A DNA stretch of 52,033 nt from Aliivibrio sp. (GTDB lineage: Bacteria; Pseudomonadota; Gammaproteobacteria; Enterobacterales; Vibrionaceae). Both the position numbers and the translations under genes were made by a program. The stretch's first letter is position 1. Each line of letters starts with the position of its first letter. Where the stretch lies: NCBI GenBank assembly GCA_016764915.1, contig JAESQY010000076.1, positions 1 through 52,033 of the forward strand, in the 5' to 3' direction. The notes below the pieces were generated by a model that ran no database searches, was not told where the DNA came from, and saw only the letters and a list, made by a program, of their open reading frames with translations. This document shows positions 9,054-18,717 of the stretch, one piece after another.

Positions 9054-10709
9054 ATGCGTATATTCGTGGTAGGAATTGTGATCGTTTCATTGACAGCGTG
9101 TTCGATGGGCCATCGTGATCCTGAAGAGATCAAACAAGCCTTAGAGCAGTCAATTAATGATGCAAATAAACGTTCATTACACGATCTTCCTGCTTCTGTT
9201 CAAGCGGACTTAATGCCTTCGTTACAAGCTGAAACGAGTGAAGATCCAAAACCACTGACCCGTTTTCGCATTCAAGCTGATGGTGTTAGTGCAAAATCCT
9301 TTTTTGGTAGTTTAGTTAAAGGTACCGAGTACAGTGCGGTCATTCACCCCAAAGTGACTGGCGATATCACCCTGAATTTGAATGATGTCACGATGGATGA
9401 AGCGCTCAATACCATTCAAGATATTTATGGTTATGAAATAAATAAGCAAAACAAGATAATCCAAATATTTCCGGCTGGTTTAACCACCGTCACTTTGCCG
9501 GTGGATTATCTGCAGATTAAACGTAAAGGTCGCTCATTAACGTCGATTCGTACTGGTTCTATTACTAATAACGACAATAACTACAACAGTTCATCAGATA
9601 GCGACTCTGATAATAACAGTAACAGCTCTTCCAATAATAATTCTAGAAGCTCCAATTCAACTGATGGCGGCACGGAAATTGAAACATTGAGTGAGAGTGA
9701 TTTTTGGACTCAACTTGAAAAGAACGTTGGTACAATGATCGGCTCTGGAAAAGGGCGTAATGTAGTTGTAATGCCGCAAGCCAGTGTCATCACCGTTACC
9801 GCCTACCCGGATGAGATGAGAAAAGTAAAATCATTTTTAGGGCTTTCACAGCAGCGAATGCAACGTCAAGTTGTGCTTGAAGCTAAGCTGTTAGAGGTCA
9901 CGTTAAGTGATGGCTATCAGCAAGGTATTAATTGGTCAAACATCACAAGTTCAATTGGTGGTACCGCAATCGGTATCTCTCAATTATCAGCAGTGGACAC
10001 TTTAACTAAAGCTCTCCCAGGAATGGACGCAATTGGAACCCTGTTAGGTGGCCAAACCAACATTACGGTGTCGGATGGTAATTTCAGCGCGGTAATGAGC
10101 TTTATGTCTACGCAAGGTGATTTAAATGTACTCTCAAGCCCGAGAATTACTGCGCTTAATAACCAAAAAGCAGTGATTAAGGTGGGAAGAGATGAGTATT
10201 ATGTTACGGATGTCTCCAGCGTTACTGGCAGTAGTGATAATTCAAATGCCTCTCCTGATATTGAACTTACCCCTTTCTTTTCTGGGATCTCATTAGATGT
10301 AACGCCGCAGATAAGTGATGATGGTTATGTGTTATTACATGTTCATCCTGCAGTGATTGATGTTGAAACTGAAATTAAAGAGATTAATCTCGGCGATGTC
10401 GGTGGTATTTTACAGCTTCCTTTAGCTAAAAGCTCGATTCGAGAGTCTGACTCCATCATTCGTGCTAAAGATGGTGATGTTGTGGTGATTGGCGGCTTAA
10501 TGAAATCTCAGACTATCGACCAAGTATCAAAAGTACCTCTGTTAGGTGATCTACCTTTGTTAGGACATTTATTCAGAAATGTAACTAAACTAACAGTGAA
10601 AACTGAGCTGGTTATTCTATTAAAACCAACGATTGTAGGTGTTGATACTTGGCAGCAAGAGATAGAAAAATCGCGTGATATGCTGCAAGAGTGGTTTCCA
10701 GACGAATAA
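9054..10709 (+). CDS. mshL: MSHA outer-membrane secretin MshL
   Basis: The gated outer-membrane pore for the pilus, 551 aa. Lipoprotein signal with lipobox LTAC (Cys16), a secretin/TonB short N-terminal domain (about 68-140), an N1-like domain interrupted by a low-complexity Asn/Ser/Asp linker (about 171-206), and the C-terminal secretin beta-domain (about 265-540) with VLSSPRITALNNQKAVIKVG and the VPLLGDLPLLGHLFR signature. It sits 12 bases after mshK. The linker is low-complexity sequence in an otherwise conserved protein. Confidence 0.93.
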   Translation: MRIFVVGIVIVSLTACSMGHRDPEEIKQALEQSINDANKRSLHDLPASVQADLMPSLQAETSEDPKPLTRFRIQADGVSAKSFFGSLVKGTEYSAVIHPKVTGDITLNLNDVTMDEALNTIQDIYGYEINKQNKIIQIFPAGLTTVTLPVDYLQIKRKGRSLTSIRTGSITNNDNNYNSSSDSDSDNNSNSSSNNNSRSSNSTDGGTEIETLSESDFWTQLEKNVGTMIGSGKGRNVVVMPQASVITVTAYPDEMRKVKSFLGLSQQRMQRQVVLEAKLLEVTLSDGYQQGINWSNITSSIGGTAIGISQLSAVDTLTKALPGMDAIGTLLGGQTNITVSDGNFSAVMSFMSTQGDLNVLSSPRITALNNQKAVIKVGRDEYYVTDVSSVTGSSDNSNASPDIELTPFFSGISLDVTPQISDDGYVLLHVHPAVIDVETEIKEINLGDVGGILQLPLAKSSIRESDSIIRAKDGDVVVIGGLMKSQTIDQVSKVPLLGDLPLLGHLFRNVTKLTVKTELVILLKPTIVGVDTWQQEIEKSRDMLQEWFPDE

Positions 10710-10722
10710 AGAGTAAGTTGCT

Positions 10723-11565
10723 ATGTATGAAGCACACTATGGTCTGAATCAACTTCCTTTTACATTGACTCCAAATACGTCACTGTTCCATGGTCTTGTA
10801 CCTCACTATGAGGCCATTCAAACGATTCTTGCTGCCATTAAAATGGGGGAAGGGGTGATGAAAGTAACGGGAGAGGTGGGAACAGGAAAAACATTAGTGT
10901 GCAGAATGTTGATCAATCAATTGCCTTCAAATATTGAACTGGTTTACCTGCCTAACCCCGTGATGAGTGGTCATGAGCTCCGTCAAGCGATGGCAAAAGA
11001 GCTGTGGCTTGATACCAGTGGTAATGGTTCTGCCTTAGTGGATAGGATTCATGAAAAGCTTATCGATCTACAAACTGAAGGGAGAACCGTGGTTGTCCTT
11101 ATTGATGAAGCCCAAGCGTTGAGTGATGAAACCTTAGAAACGCTTCGGTTATTTGGCAACCTCGAAACGGACTATAAAAAGTTGATGCAAATTGTTCTTT
11201 TTGGTCAGCCGGAATTAAATGAGCGCTTATCCCAGCATCATTTACGTCAGTTTAGGCAACGAATCACGTTTACTGCTGATTTGAGATCGCTATCGTTATC
11301 TGAGACTGCCGCTTATATTGATTTTCGAATTGAACAATCAGGAGGCAATACAAACTTGTTCCCTTTATCTTTTAAAAAATCAATTTGGCATGCCAGTAGT
11401 GGAATACCAAGAGTCATTAATAAAATATGCCATAAAGCACTACTATTAAGCTTTACTCAGCAGCGAACGGTATTAACACGTGATGACCTTTATCATGCCA
11501 TTGTTGATACGTCAGATACCCTTAAACCAAAATACCGATTTCCATTATTATGGGGATGGAGCTAA
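10723..11565 (+). CDS. mshM: MshM, ExeA/GspA-type AAA ATPase
   Basis: A 280-aa cytoplasmic AAA+ protein of the ExeA family, with Walker A GEVGTGKT (50-57) and Walker B VVVLIDE (123-129). ExeA-type proteins help the secretin insert into or align with peptidoglycan; MshM lacks the periplasmic peptidoglycan-binding half, so its role is less clear. It lies 13 bases after mshL and is followed closely by mshN. Confidence 0.9.
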   Translation: MYEAHYGLNQLPFTLTPNTSLFHGLVPHYEAIQTILAAIKMGEGVMKVTGEVGTGKTLVCRMLINQLPSNIELVYLPNPVMSGHELRQAMAKELWLDTSGNGSALVDRIHEKLIDLQTEGRTVVVLIDEAQALSDETLETLRLFGNLETDYKKLMQIVLFGQPELNERLSQHHLRQFRQRITFTADLRSLSLSETAAYIDFRIEQSGGNTNLFPLSFKKSIWHASSGIPRVINKICHKALLLSFTQQRTVLTRDDLYHAIVDTSDTLKPKYRFPLLWGWS

Positions 11566-11567
11566 AA

Positions 11568-12689
11568 ATGAGTGCAATTAATCAGGCATTATCCGATTTA
11601 GGTAAGCACAATCAAAGCAATGAGAATAAACCACCTTTAATAAAGGCTGAGATTAAAGAGGTTCGTCGAACTGGCAGAGTCCGAGTGCTGTTTAGTGCGG
11701 TAACGCTATCATTGCTAATTGGTGGCTGGGCGGTAAGCAGCACTCTCAATCAAGTGGATGAAAAACCGCTCACTCAAGTCATTTCTGATGACGATATTGA
11801 AACAATGTCGTTTGCGTCGATTGACAGTATTGATGCTGAGGTGAATACCATTAACTCACCAACACATAGACAGGTTAGCTTCGAAGTTGAGATCTATGAC
11901 AAACCTGAGTTGGGCATCAATAAGCAGAGCCTAGAAGAACAAAAATCCGTGAGCGAACACACTGTCGCGATAAGTGAACCTAAAAAAATTGCCGCACCCA
12001 TTTTGGTTGCTACTGTTGAAAAAAGCAGTAAACCTAAGCTTTCTCCAGTAATAACGAAAAAAAGCATGAGCGTACAACAAGTCAAGTTAATGCCTTCAGA
12101 GCTGGCGACTAAAGCGATCAGTCGAGCTGAAAAAGCACTTGAAGCGAATGATTCTGTTACGGCGATAAACGCTTATAGTGCAGCACTTCGTTATGTACCA
12201 AGTGATGAAGTCTCTCGAATGAAAATATCGGCACTGCTGTATGGAAAAAATCAGCTCCAAGAAGCCGTTAAAGTGCTTCAAAAAGGAATAAAAAGAGATA
12301 ATGACAGCGTCAAACTTCGTTACGCTTTAGCTCAGTTATTAGTCAAAGAGAAACAACCACAAGCAGCGCTTTCGGTTCTTGAATATATTCCACTTGATGC
12401 CACCACTGAATATATCGCGTTGCGAGGGGCGATAGCTCAACAGATTAATTACAATGATTTGGCCATTGAAAGTTATAGAATCTTAGTGAATAAGGAGCCA
12501 GAAAATGGACGCTGGTGGTTAGGGTTCGCAATATCCTTAGAGAGACAAGGAGAGTTAGACACTGCATTGAACGCTTATAAAAAATCGATGTTAAATGCTG
12601 GTTTATCATCGAACTCTCAAGCATTCGCACGAGATAGACTGGCATTATTATCCACACATGAAGTATCGATTAATGAGGAAACACCATAA
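11568..12689 (+). CDS. mshN: MshN, membrane-anchored TPR protein
   Basis: About 373 aa. The start MSAINQALSDLGKH is chosen at ATG 11568 because GGAG at 11558-11561 is ideally spaced; an in-frame ATG at 11550 would add six residues inside mshM. It has a short cytoplasmic head, one membrane helix (about 39-57, VLFSAVTLSLLIGGWAV), a variable Lys/Ser-rich periplasmic stretch and a run of TPR repeats (about 185-360). It probably acts as a periplasmic scaffold in pilus assembly. Its stop codon overlaps the mshE ATG by one base. Confidence 0.88.
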   Translation: MSAINQALSDLGKHNQSNENKPPLIKAEIKEVRRTGRVRVLFSAVTLSLLIGGWAVSSTLNQVDEKPLTQVISDDDIETMSFASIDSIDAEVNTINSPTHRQVSFEVEIYDKPELGINKQSLEEQKSVSEHTVAISEPKKIAAPILVATVEKSSKPKLSPVITKKSMSVQQVKLMPSELATKAISRAEKALEANDSVTAINAYSAALRYVPSDEVSRMKISALLYGKNQLQEAVKVLQKGIKRDNDSVKLRYALAQLLVKEKQPQAALSVLEYIPLDATTEYIALRGAIAQQINYNDLAIESYRILVNKEPENGRWWLGFAISLERQGELDTALNAYKKSMLNAGLSSNSQAFARDRLALLSTHEVSINEETP

Positions 12690-14419
12690 TGCAAATCAAG
12701 CTGCGAAAAAGACTTGGTGACCTATTAGTTGAAGAGGGCATTGTTTCTGAAGATCAGGTGACTCAAGCGTTAGAAGCACAAAAAAGCAGTGGACGTAAAC
12801 TTGGCGCAACATTAATTCAGCTCGGTTTTTTAACTGAAAAAAAAATGTTGGATTTCTTATCTCAACAGCTCTCCATCCCACTGATTGATCTTAACCGTGC
12901 TGAAGTTGATGCCGCTGTGGTACAGCTGCTACCTGAGGTACATGCTCGACGGTTGAGAGCTTTGGTCATCAGTCAGAACGGAAATACATTGCGTGTTGCC
13001 ATGAGTGATCCTGCTGATCTTTCTGCTCAGGAATCTTTGTTTGGTCAACTCCAAAAGTATCAGATTGAATTAATTATTGCCTCAGAAAAACAGTTGCTTG
13101 ATAGTTTCGATCGTTATTACCGCCGAACCAAACTGATAGCATCCTTTGCAGAACAGTTACAGGCAGAGCATGAAATCGACGGTGCTGATGAGTTTGATTT
13201 CTCGTTTAGCCGTGAAGAGAGCGAAGAGGTCACTGTTGTTAAACTGATTAACTCTCTTTTTGAGGATGCGGTTCAAGTTGGTGCATCCGATATACATATC
13301 GAACCAGACTCTAATGTTTTGCGTATCAGGCAGCGCGTTGATGGCATTTTATCGGAAACACTATTGAATGAAGTGAACATTGTTTCTGCTTTAGTGTTGC
13401 GCTTAAAATTAATGGCCAATCTCGATATTTCTGAAAAACGACTGCCTCAAGATGGACGTTTCAATATGAAAGTTCGTGGACAATCTGTTGATGTTCGTAT
13501 GTCGACAATGCCCATTCAACATGGTGAGTCTGTTGTAATGCGTCTGCTTAACCAATCATCAGGTATTAGGCCGCTTGAAGAGTCGGGTATTCCTGCTGAA
13601 ATGTTAGTGTCGTTTAGGAAACAATTACGCAGACCTCATGGCATGATTTTAGTAACAGGTCCTACAGGTTCGGGAAAAACGACCACCCTTTATGGCGCTT
13701 TAAATGAACTCAATCAGCCCGGGAAAAAGATCATTACCGCAGAAGACCCAGTGGAGTATCGTCTCCCTCGAATTAACCAAGTTCAGATAAACCCGAAAAT
13801 TAACTTAGATTTTTCTACTGTACTTCGAACGTTCTTACGACAAGATCCCGATATCATCCTTATCGGTGAGATGCGAGATCAAGAAACCGTGGATATTGGC
13901 CTTAGAGCAGCATTAACGGGCCATTTAGTGCTCTCTACACTGCATACAAATGATGCAGTGGACAGTGCGATTCGAATGATCGATATGGGGGCTCCCGGTT
14001 ATTTAGTAGCAAGTGCAGTCAGAGCGGTACTTGCTCAGAGACTGGTTCGTAAAGTGTGCCCTGAGTGCGCCAAAGTTGATCCACTTGATGATGCTCGTAA
14101 AGGCTGGTTAGAAATGCGTTTTCCATTGCAAGTTAATGCCATATTTAAACGAGGTACGGGTTGTCAAAATTGTAATTTAACGGGTTATCGAGGTCGAATT
14201 GGTGTCTTTGAACTATTAGAGTTCGATGAGAGCATGATGGACTCTTTAAAAAGTAACGATGCGGTTGGTTTTAATAAAAAAGCGCGTGAAAATAAAGATT
14301 ATAAACCACTGCTTGTTTCTGCGATGGAGCATGCGTTAACCGGTTTGATCAGTTTAGATGAAGTAATGGCTCTTGGAGAGGCTAACTCTGCCAGTGCGAT
14401 TGAACACATCATGATGTAG
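12689..14419 (+). CDS. mshE: MshE, c-di-GMP-responsive pilus extension ATPase
   Basis: The hexameric GspE/PilB-type motor that polymerises the pilus, 576 aa. The N-terminus carries the two MshEN repeats that bind c-di-GMP: RLGDLLVEEGIVSEDQV with Gln31, and KLGATLIQLGFLTEKKM with Gln59/Gln60. The ATPase domain has Walker A GPTGSGKTT (324-332), Walker B ILIGEMRD and a His box (HLVLSTLHTNDA), followed by a four-Cys zinc site (CPEC ... CQNC). All catalytic and c-di-GMP motifs look intact, so pilus extension should be controllable by c-di-GMP. Retraction would need PilT from elsewhere. Confidence 0.95.
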   Translation: MQIKLRKRLGDLLVEEGIVSEDQVTQALEAQKSSGRKLGATLIQLGFLTEKKMLDFLSQQLSIPLIDLNRAEVDAAVVQLLPEVHARRLRALVISQNGNTLRVAMSDPADLSAQESLFGQLQKYQIELIIASEKQLLDSFDRYYRRTKLIASFAEQLQAEHEIDGADEFDFSFSREESEEVTVVKLINSLFEDAVQVGASDIHIEPDSNVLRIRQRVDGILSETLLNEVNIVSALVLRLKLMANLDISEKRLPQDGRFNMKVRGQSVDVRMSTMPIQHGESVVMRLLNQSSGIRPLEESGIPAEMLVSFRKQLRRPHGMILVTGPTGSGKTTTLYGALNELNQPGKKIITAEDPVEYRLPRINQVQINPKINLDFSTVLRTFLRQDPDIILIGEMRDQETVDIGLRAALTGHLVLSTLHTNDAVDSAIRMIDMGAPGYLVASAVRAVLAQRLVRKVCPECAKVDPLDDARKGWLEMRFPLQVNAIFKRGTGCQNCNLTGYRGRIGVFELLEFDESMMDSLKSNDAVGFNKKARENKDYKPLLVSAMEHALTGLISLDEVMALGEANSASAIEHIMM

Positions 14420-14432
14420 TTGAGAAGAAAAG

Positions 14433-15656
14433 ATGGCCAGATTTAAATATCAAGGGCGAAATGCTAAAGGATCGATTGTTAGGGGGACGCTTGAAGCTGC
14501 GTCACAAGAGTCTGCGGCCGAAAAGTTAATCAGCGATGGTATTATTCCTACCGCTATGAATGAATATGTGGAGTCTGCCGCTTTCTCATCGATTGAACTC
14601 TCTAATCTATTTAAAACCCCAATATCATTAGATGTTCTCGTTATTTTCTGTCGTCAGATGTATAGCTTAACCAAAGCAGGGGTTCCGCTTCTTAGATCGA
14701 TGAGAGGGTTATCACAAAGTACGACGAACAAAGAGTTAAAAGCCACGTTAGAAGCGGTGACTGCTGATTTGACTAATGGACGTAGCCTGTCGTCATCAAT
14801 GCAACAGCACCCACTGGTTTTTGGTCCACTGTTTGTCTCTATGATTCATGTTGGTGAGAATACGGGCCGTTTGGACCTCTCCTTGAAGCAGTTGGCTGAC
14901 TATTTTGAACAAGAAATGGAGACGAGAAAACGCATTAAATCGGCGATGCGCTATCCCTCTTTCGTCATCATCGCTTTAGTGATCGCGATGGTGATTTTGA
15001 ATTTAGAAGTGATACCTCAATTTGCAACCATGTTTGCTCGTTTTGAGGTCGAACTGCCACTGCCCACTCGATTTTTGATTGGTATGTCGAGTTTTTTTGT
15101 TAACTATTGGCCCATGATGTTAGCGGCCGTTTTTGGTGCTGCATTTGCTTTTAAAGCTTGGGTTCGAGGTGCAAAAGGAAGAGAGACATGGGATAAAATA
15201 CAGTTAAGAATTCCCATCGTTGGCGATATTACTAACCGTGCACAAATGTCACGTTTTGCTAGAACGTTTGCACTGATGTTGAAATCGGGTGTACCGTTAA
15301 ACCAATCCATTACCCTTGCAGCTGAGTCTTTGGGTAATAAATATTTAGAAAATCGTTTAAATGAGATGAGGCGAGGAATTGAGGCGGGTAATAGCGTGGC
15401 AATAACCGCATCACAAACCCATATTTTTACGCCGCTGGTATTGCAAATGATATCTGTCGGTGAAGAAACTGGCCAGATAGATGATTTATTGTTTGAAGTA
15501 TCAGATTTTTATGACCGAGAAGTTGATTATGATTTGAAAACCCTGACCGCTCGAATCGAACCACTATTGCTGGTGGTGGTGGCGGGCATGGTTCTGGTAT
15601 TGGCCCTTGGTATATTTTTACCAATGTGGAATCTTTTGGATGTTGTAAAAGGTTAG
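14433..15656 (+). CDS. mshG: MshG, inner-membrane platform protein (PilC/GspF-like)
   Basis: A 407-aa polytopic protein with two T2SSF domains (about 70-190 and 273-395), each with hydrophobic hairpins; the phrases FVSMIHVGENTGRL and LVLQMISVGEETGQI mark the duplicated core. It is the membrane platform turned by MshE. It is the last recognisable msh assembly gene: mshF, expected next in Vibrio cholerae, is missing and a 169-base non-coding gap follows. Confidence 0.95.
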   Translation: MARFKYQGRNAKGSIVRGTLEAASQESAAEKLISDGIIPTAMNEYVESAAFSSIELSNLFKTPISLDVLVIFCRQMYSLTKAGVPLLRSMRGLSQSTTNKELKATLEAVTADLTNGRSLSSSMQQHPLVFGPLFVSMIHVGENTGRLDLSLKQLADYFEQEMETRKRIKSAMRYPSFVIIALVIAMVILNLEVIPQFATMFARFEVELPLPTRFLIGMSSFFVNYWPMMLAAVFGAAFAFKAWVRGAKGRETWDKIQLRIPIVGDITNRAQMSRFARTFALMLKSGVPLNQSITLAAESLGNKYLENRLNEMRRGIEAGNSVAITASQTHIFTPLVLQMISVGEETGQIDDLLFEVSDFYDREVDYDLKTLTARIEPLLLVVVAGMVLVLALGIFLPMWNLLDVVKG

Positions 15657-15733
15657 TGGTGGTAAGTCAACGCAATAAAAGTGAAAGGAATACGTGTTAA
15701 TCGTAGAGTGTATTGGTGTGATATTGCTTCAAA

Positions 15734-15774
15734 TTTAACACTGCCCTGACGAAGAGCAGTGTTAAAGGCATAAT
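15734..15774 (+). promoter_or_regulatory. Candidate pilin-1 promoter overlapped by an 11-bp perfect inverted repeat
   Basis: Perfect arms TTTAACACTGC (15734-15744) and GCAGTGTTAAA (15756-15766) around an 11-base centre. A plausible sigma-70 promoter, CTGACG (15746-15751), 17 bases, CATAAT (15769-15774), lies within and just beyond the right arm. No T-tract follows, so a standard terminator is unlikely. It may be an operator for the pilin gene or a hairpin that stabilises the mshG mRNA end. Promoter strength is uncertain. Confidence 0.5.
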
Positions 15775-15825
15775 ATTATTCACATCAAAGTAGTTACCAA
15801 TCTGTCGTTAATAAAGAGAGCGAAA

Positions 15826-16272
15826 ATGAAAAAACAAGCGGGTTTTACCCTAATTGAATTAGTGGTTGTGATTGTGATTTTAGGTATTCTTGCGGTTACG
15901 GCCGCACCTAAGTTTTTAAATTTGCAAACTGATGCGCGAGTATCGGCGTTGAAAGGCCTAAAAGGAGCGATGCAGGGAGCTTCTAGCATTGTTTACGCAA
16001 AAGCAGCGATTGATGGTAAGGAAACAAGTACGACTGCTGTTGATGTTGGCGGTGTTCAAGCTAAGTTTGGTTATCCAACGGGGGCTGACGACGGTATTGG
16101 CGCGGCTATTACTGGTCTGAGTGATTGGGAAAAACTCTCAACAGCAGTGAGTGGCGCAGATATCTCATACAGTTTTGATGGTAATGCAAAAGCGGAGTGC
16201 AGTGTCTCTTATTCTGATGTTTCAACCAGTGGTGATATACCAACTATAGATATTGTTGATTCTGGATGTTAA
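15826..16272 (+). CDS. mshA: MshA-like type IVa major prepilin, copy 1
   Basis: 148-aa prepilin with a short basic leader MKKQAG and a peptidase site before [18 protein letters not shown]; mature Glu5 is present. The assembly helix and PKFLNLQTDAR are MshA-like, and the C-terminal D-loop has two Cys (AECSV and the final Cys). A GAGAG ribosome site precedes the ATG. It has its own terminator (16296-16325) and probably its own promoter, so it is monocistronic, unlike V. cholerae mshB/mshA in a long structural operon. Whether it is mshB or mshA by descent cannot be settled; it is close to copy 2 at the protein level. Confidence 0.88.
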   Translation: MKKQAGFTLIELVVVIVILGILAVTAAPKFLNLQTDARVSALKGLKGAMQGASSIVYAKAAIDGKETSTTAVDVGGVQAKFGYPTGADDGIGAAITGLSDWEKLSTAVSGADISYSFDGNAKAECSVSYSDVSTSGDIPTIDIVDSGC

Positions 16273-16295
16273 TGCTCTAATTTATTGATTTACTT

Positions 16296-16325
16296 AAAGT
16301 CAGTGTGATTACTGGCTTTTTTTTT
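16296..16325 (+). terminator. Rho-independent terminator after pilin copy 1
   Basis: Nine-pair stem AAAGTCAGT (16296-16304) / ACTGGCTTT (16311-16319) with one G-T pair and a GTGATT loop, continuing into nine T. Strong form; it should stop transcription before copy 2. Confidence 0.88.
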
Positions 16326-16348
16326 GTTCAAAATTTGGAACTAGGATC

Positions 16349-16376
16349 TTGTATTCGTACGCTGTTTTGTTATTAT
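16349..16376 (+). promoter_or_regulatory. Candidate promoter for pilin copy 2
   Basis: TTGTAT (16349-16354), 16-base spacer, TATTAT (16371-16376), placed just downstream of the copy 1 terminator and about 50 bases before the pilin start. Read by eye from consensus similarity. Confidence 0.5.
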
Positions 16377-16428
16377 CATCTTTAAAGCAAATGTATTAAT
16401 TATGACATCGTTGAAATAGGTAATGATA

Positions 16429-16860
16429 ATGAAAAAGCAAAATGGTTTTACTCTTATTGAGTTAGTAGTAGTTATTGTTATTTTAGGTATTTTGGCGGTT
16501 ACCGCTGCACCGAAGTTTCTTAATCTACAAACGGATGCTCGTAAATCAGCTCTTCAAGGCCTTAAAGGCGCAATGCAAGGCGCTGGTACCATTGTATATG
16601 CTAAGTCAGCTATTGAAGGCAAAGAAACTGATGAAACAGAAACTGTGGCAGATATTACTGTTGCTTATGGGTACCCGACAGCAGATGAAGCTGGTATTGG
16701 TGCGGCAGTTCCTGGTTTGTACAGTGATTGGGATGAAATCAGTGGTGCAGCAGGCTATTACACTTTTAAAGATGCGGATGAGAAAGAATGTTCTGTTAGA
16801 TACGAAAAAGCAACATCCGGAAACGTTCCATCAATCACCGTTGATGATGATAAGTGCTAA
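16429..16860 (+). CDS. mshA: MshA-like type IVa major prepilin, copy 2
   Basis: 143-aa prepilin starting MKKQNG/FTLIEL. The ATG at 16429 is chosen because AGG at 16418-16420 is eight bases away; the in-frame ATG at 16423 is too close. Residues FTLIE to QTDAR are identical to copy 1, yet many codons differ at synonymous positions. The C-terminal half diverges (DITVAYGYPTADEAG...) while keeping the Cys pair (KECSV and the final Cys). It is flanked by a promoter candidate and terminators on both sides. Probably a structural pilin; which copy dominates the fibre is unknown. Confidence 0.88.
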   Translation: MKKQNGFTLIELVVVIVILGILAVTAAPKFLNLQTDARKSALQGLKGAMQGAGTIVYAKSAIEGKETDETETVADITVAYGYPTADEAGIGAAVPGLYSDWDEISGAAGYYTFKDADEKECSVRYEKATSGNVPSITVDDDKC

Positions 16861-16879
16861 ACTAATTTAAATATACTCG

Positions 16880-16907
16880 AAGGTTTGCTTTTTAGCGGGC
16901 CTTTTTT
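16880..16907 (+). terminator. Rho-independent terminator after pilin copy 2
   Basis: Stem AAGGTTTGC (16880-16888) / GCGGGCCTT (16895-16903) with three G-T pairs and a TTTTTA loop, then a run of T. Moderate to strong. Confidence 0.75.
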
Positions 16908-17013
16908 ATGTCTGCAATATAATTTAGATTATGCATCTCATTTAATATTTAAGCTCTGATTAAATAAGTCGATATATACTTATTGATAGATCGAATAATA
17001 TGATGAGTGTGGT

Positions 17014-17493
17014 ATGAACGGTTTTAAGGGTTTTACTCTGATTGAGCTGGTGGTGGTGATTGTTATTTTAGGTATTTTGGCGGCGACGGCAGCGCCTAAA
17101 TTTTTGGATTTGCAATCTGATGCACGAAATGCGGCGTTACAAGGTTTACAAGGTTCGTTAAACAGCGCCACAATCATTGTTTACGCTAAAGCTGCCATTG
17201 AGAGAATTGAGACTCAAGCAGGGGGAACGGGCATCGATGTCAATGGCATAACCACCAACTTTGGTTATCCTACCGCCAATGATGACGGGATTGGTGAGAT
17301 GATTATCGGTATCAGTGATTGGACGGTCGTTGTAGACTCAGGTAATAGCATCTATTATATAGTGACTAAAGATAGTGAATTAGACACCGTTGCAAAAATT
17401 ATCGCCACTAACTGTTATGTTTCCTATAAAAATGCATTAATTGCAGTGGGTACTCCAGAGGTAACATTAATTAACAGTGGCCTTAAGTGTTGA
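17014..17493 (+). CDS. MshA-like type IVa prepilin, copy 3 (divergent)
   Basis: 159-aa prepilin, leader MNGFKG then [32 protein letters not shown], so processing site and Glu5 are intact. It is the most divergent of the three: changes in the helix ([15 protein letters not shown]), a longer C-terminal region and a D-loop Cys pair (TNCYV and the final Cys). The ribosome site is weak (GAGTGTGGT). No strong terminator follows before mreB; only a 4-bp hairpin (TCAC/GTGA, near 17517). It may be a less abundant pilin or a functional substitute for the missing minor pilins; that is inference. Confidence 0.85.
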   Translation: MNGFKGFTLIELVVVIVILGILAATAAPKFLDLQSDARNAALQGLQGSLNSATIIVYAKAAIERIETQAGGTGIDVNGITTNFGYPTANDDGIGEMIIGISDWTVVVDSGNSIYYIVTKDSELDTVAKIIATNCYVSYKNALIAVGTPEVTLINSGLKC

Positions 17494-17601
17494 GTATGGC
17501 TATTTGTGGCAGTTCTCACTAAAAAAGTGATAAATTTATTGATTTAGTTCAGGATTGCACGTTAAGCCCTTGCTGTAATGGCTTGGCATTGGTACATTTA
17601 G

Positions 17602-18687
<1,086 letters not shown>

Positions 18688-18717
18688 GTCTAAAACTTAC
18701 AAATTAGGTTATATGCA

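Noticed and set aside
15734..15766. Classic terminator after mshG
   Set aside because: The stem is excellent, but the following bases are GGCATAAT, not a T tract.
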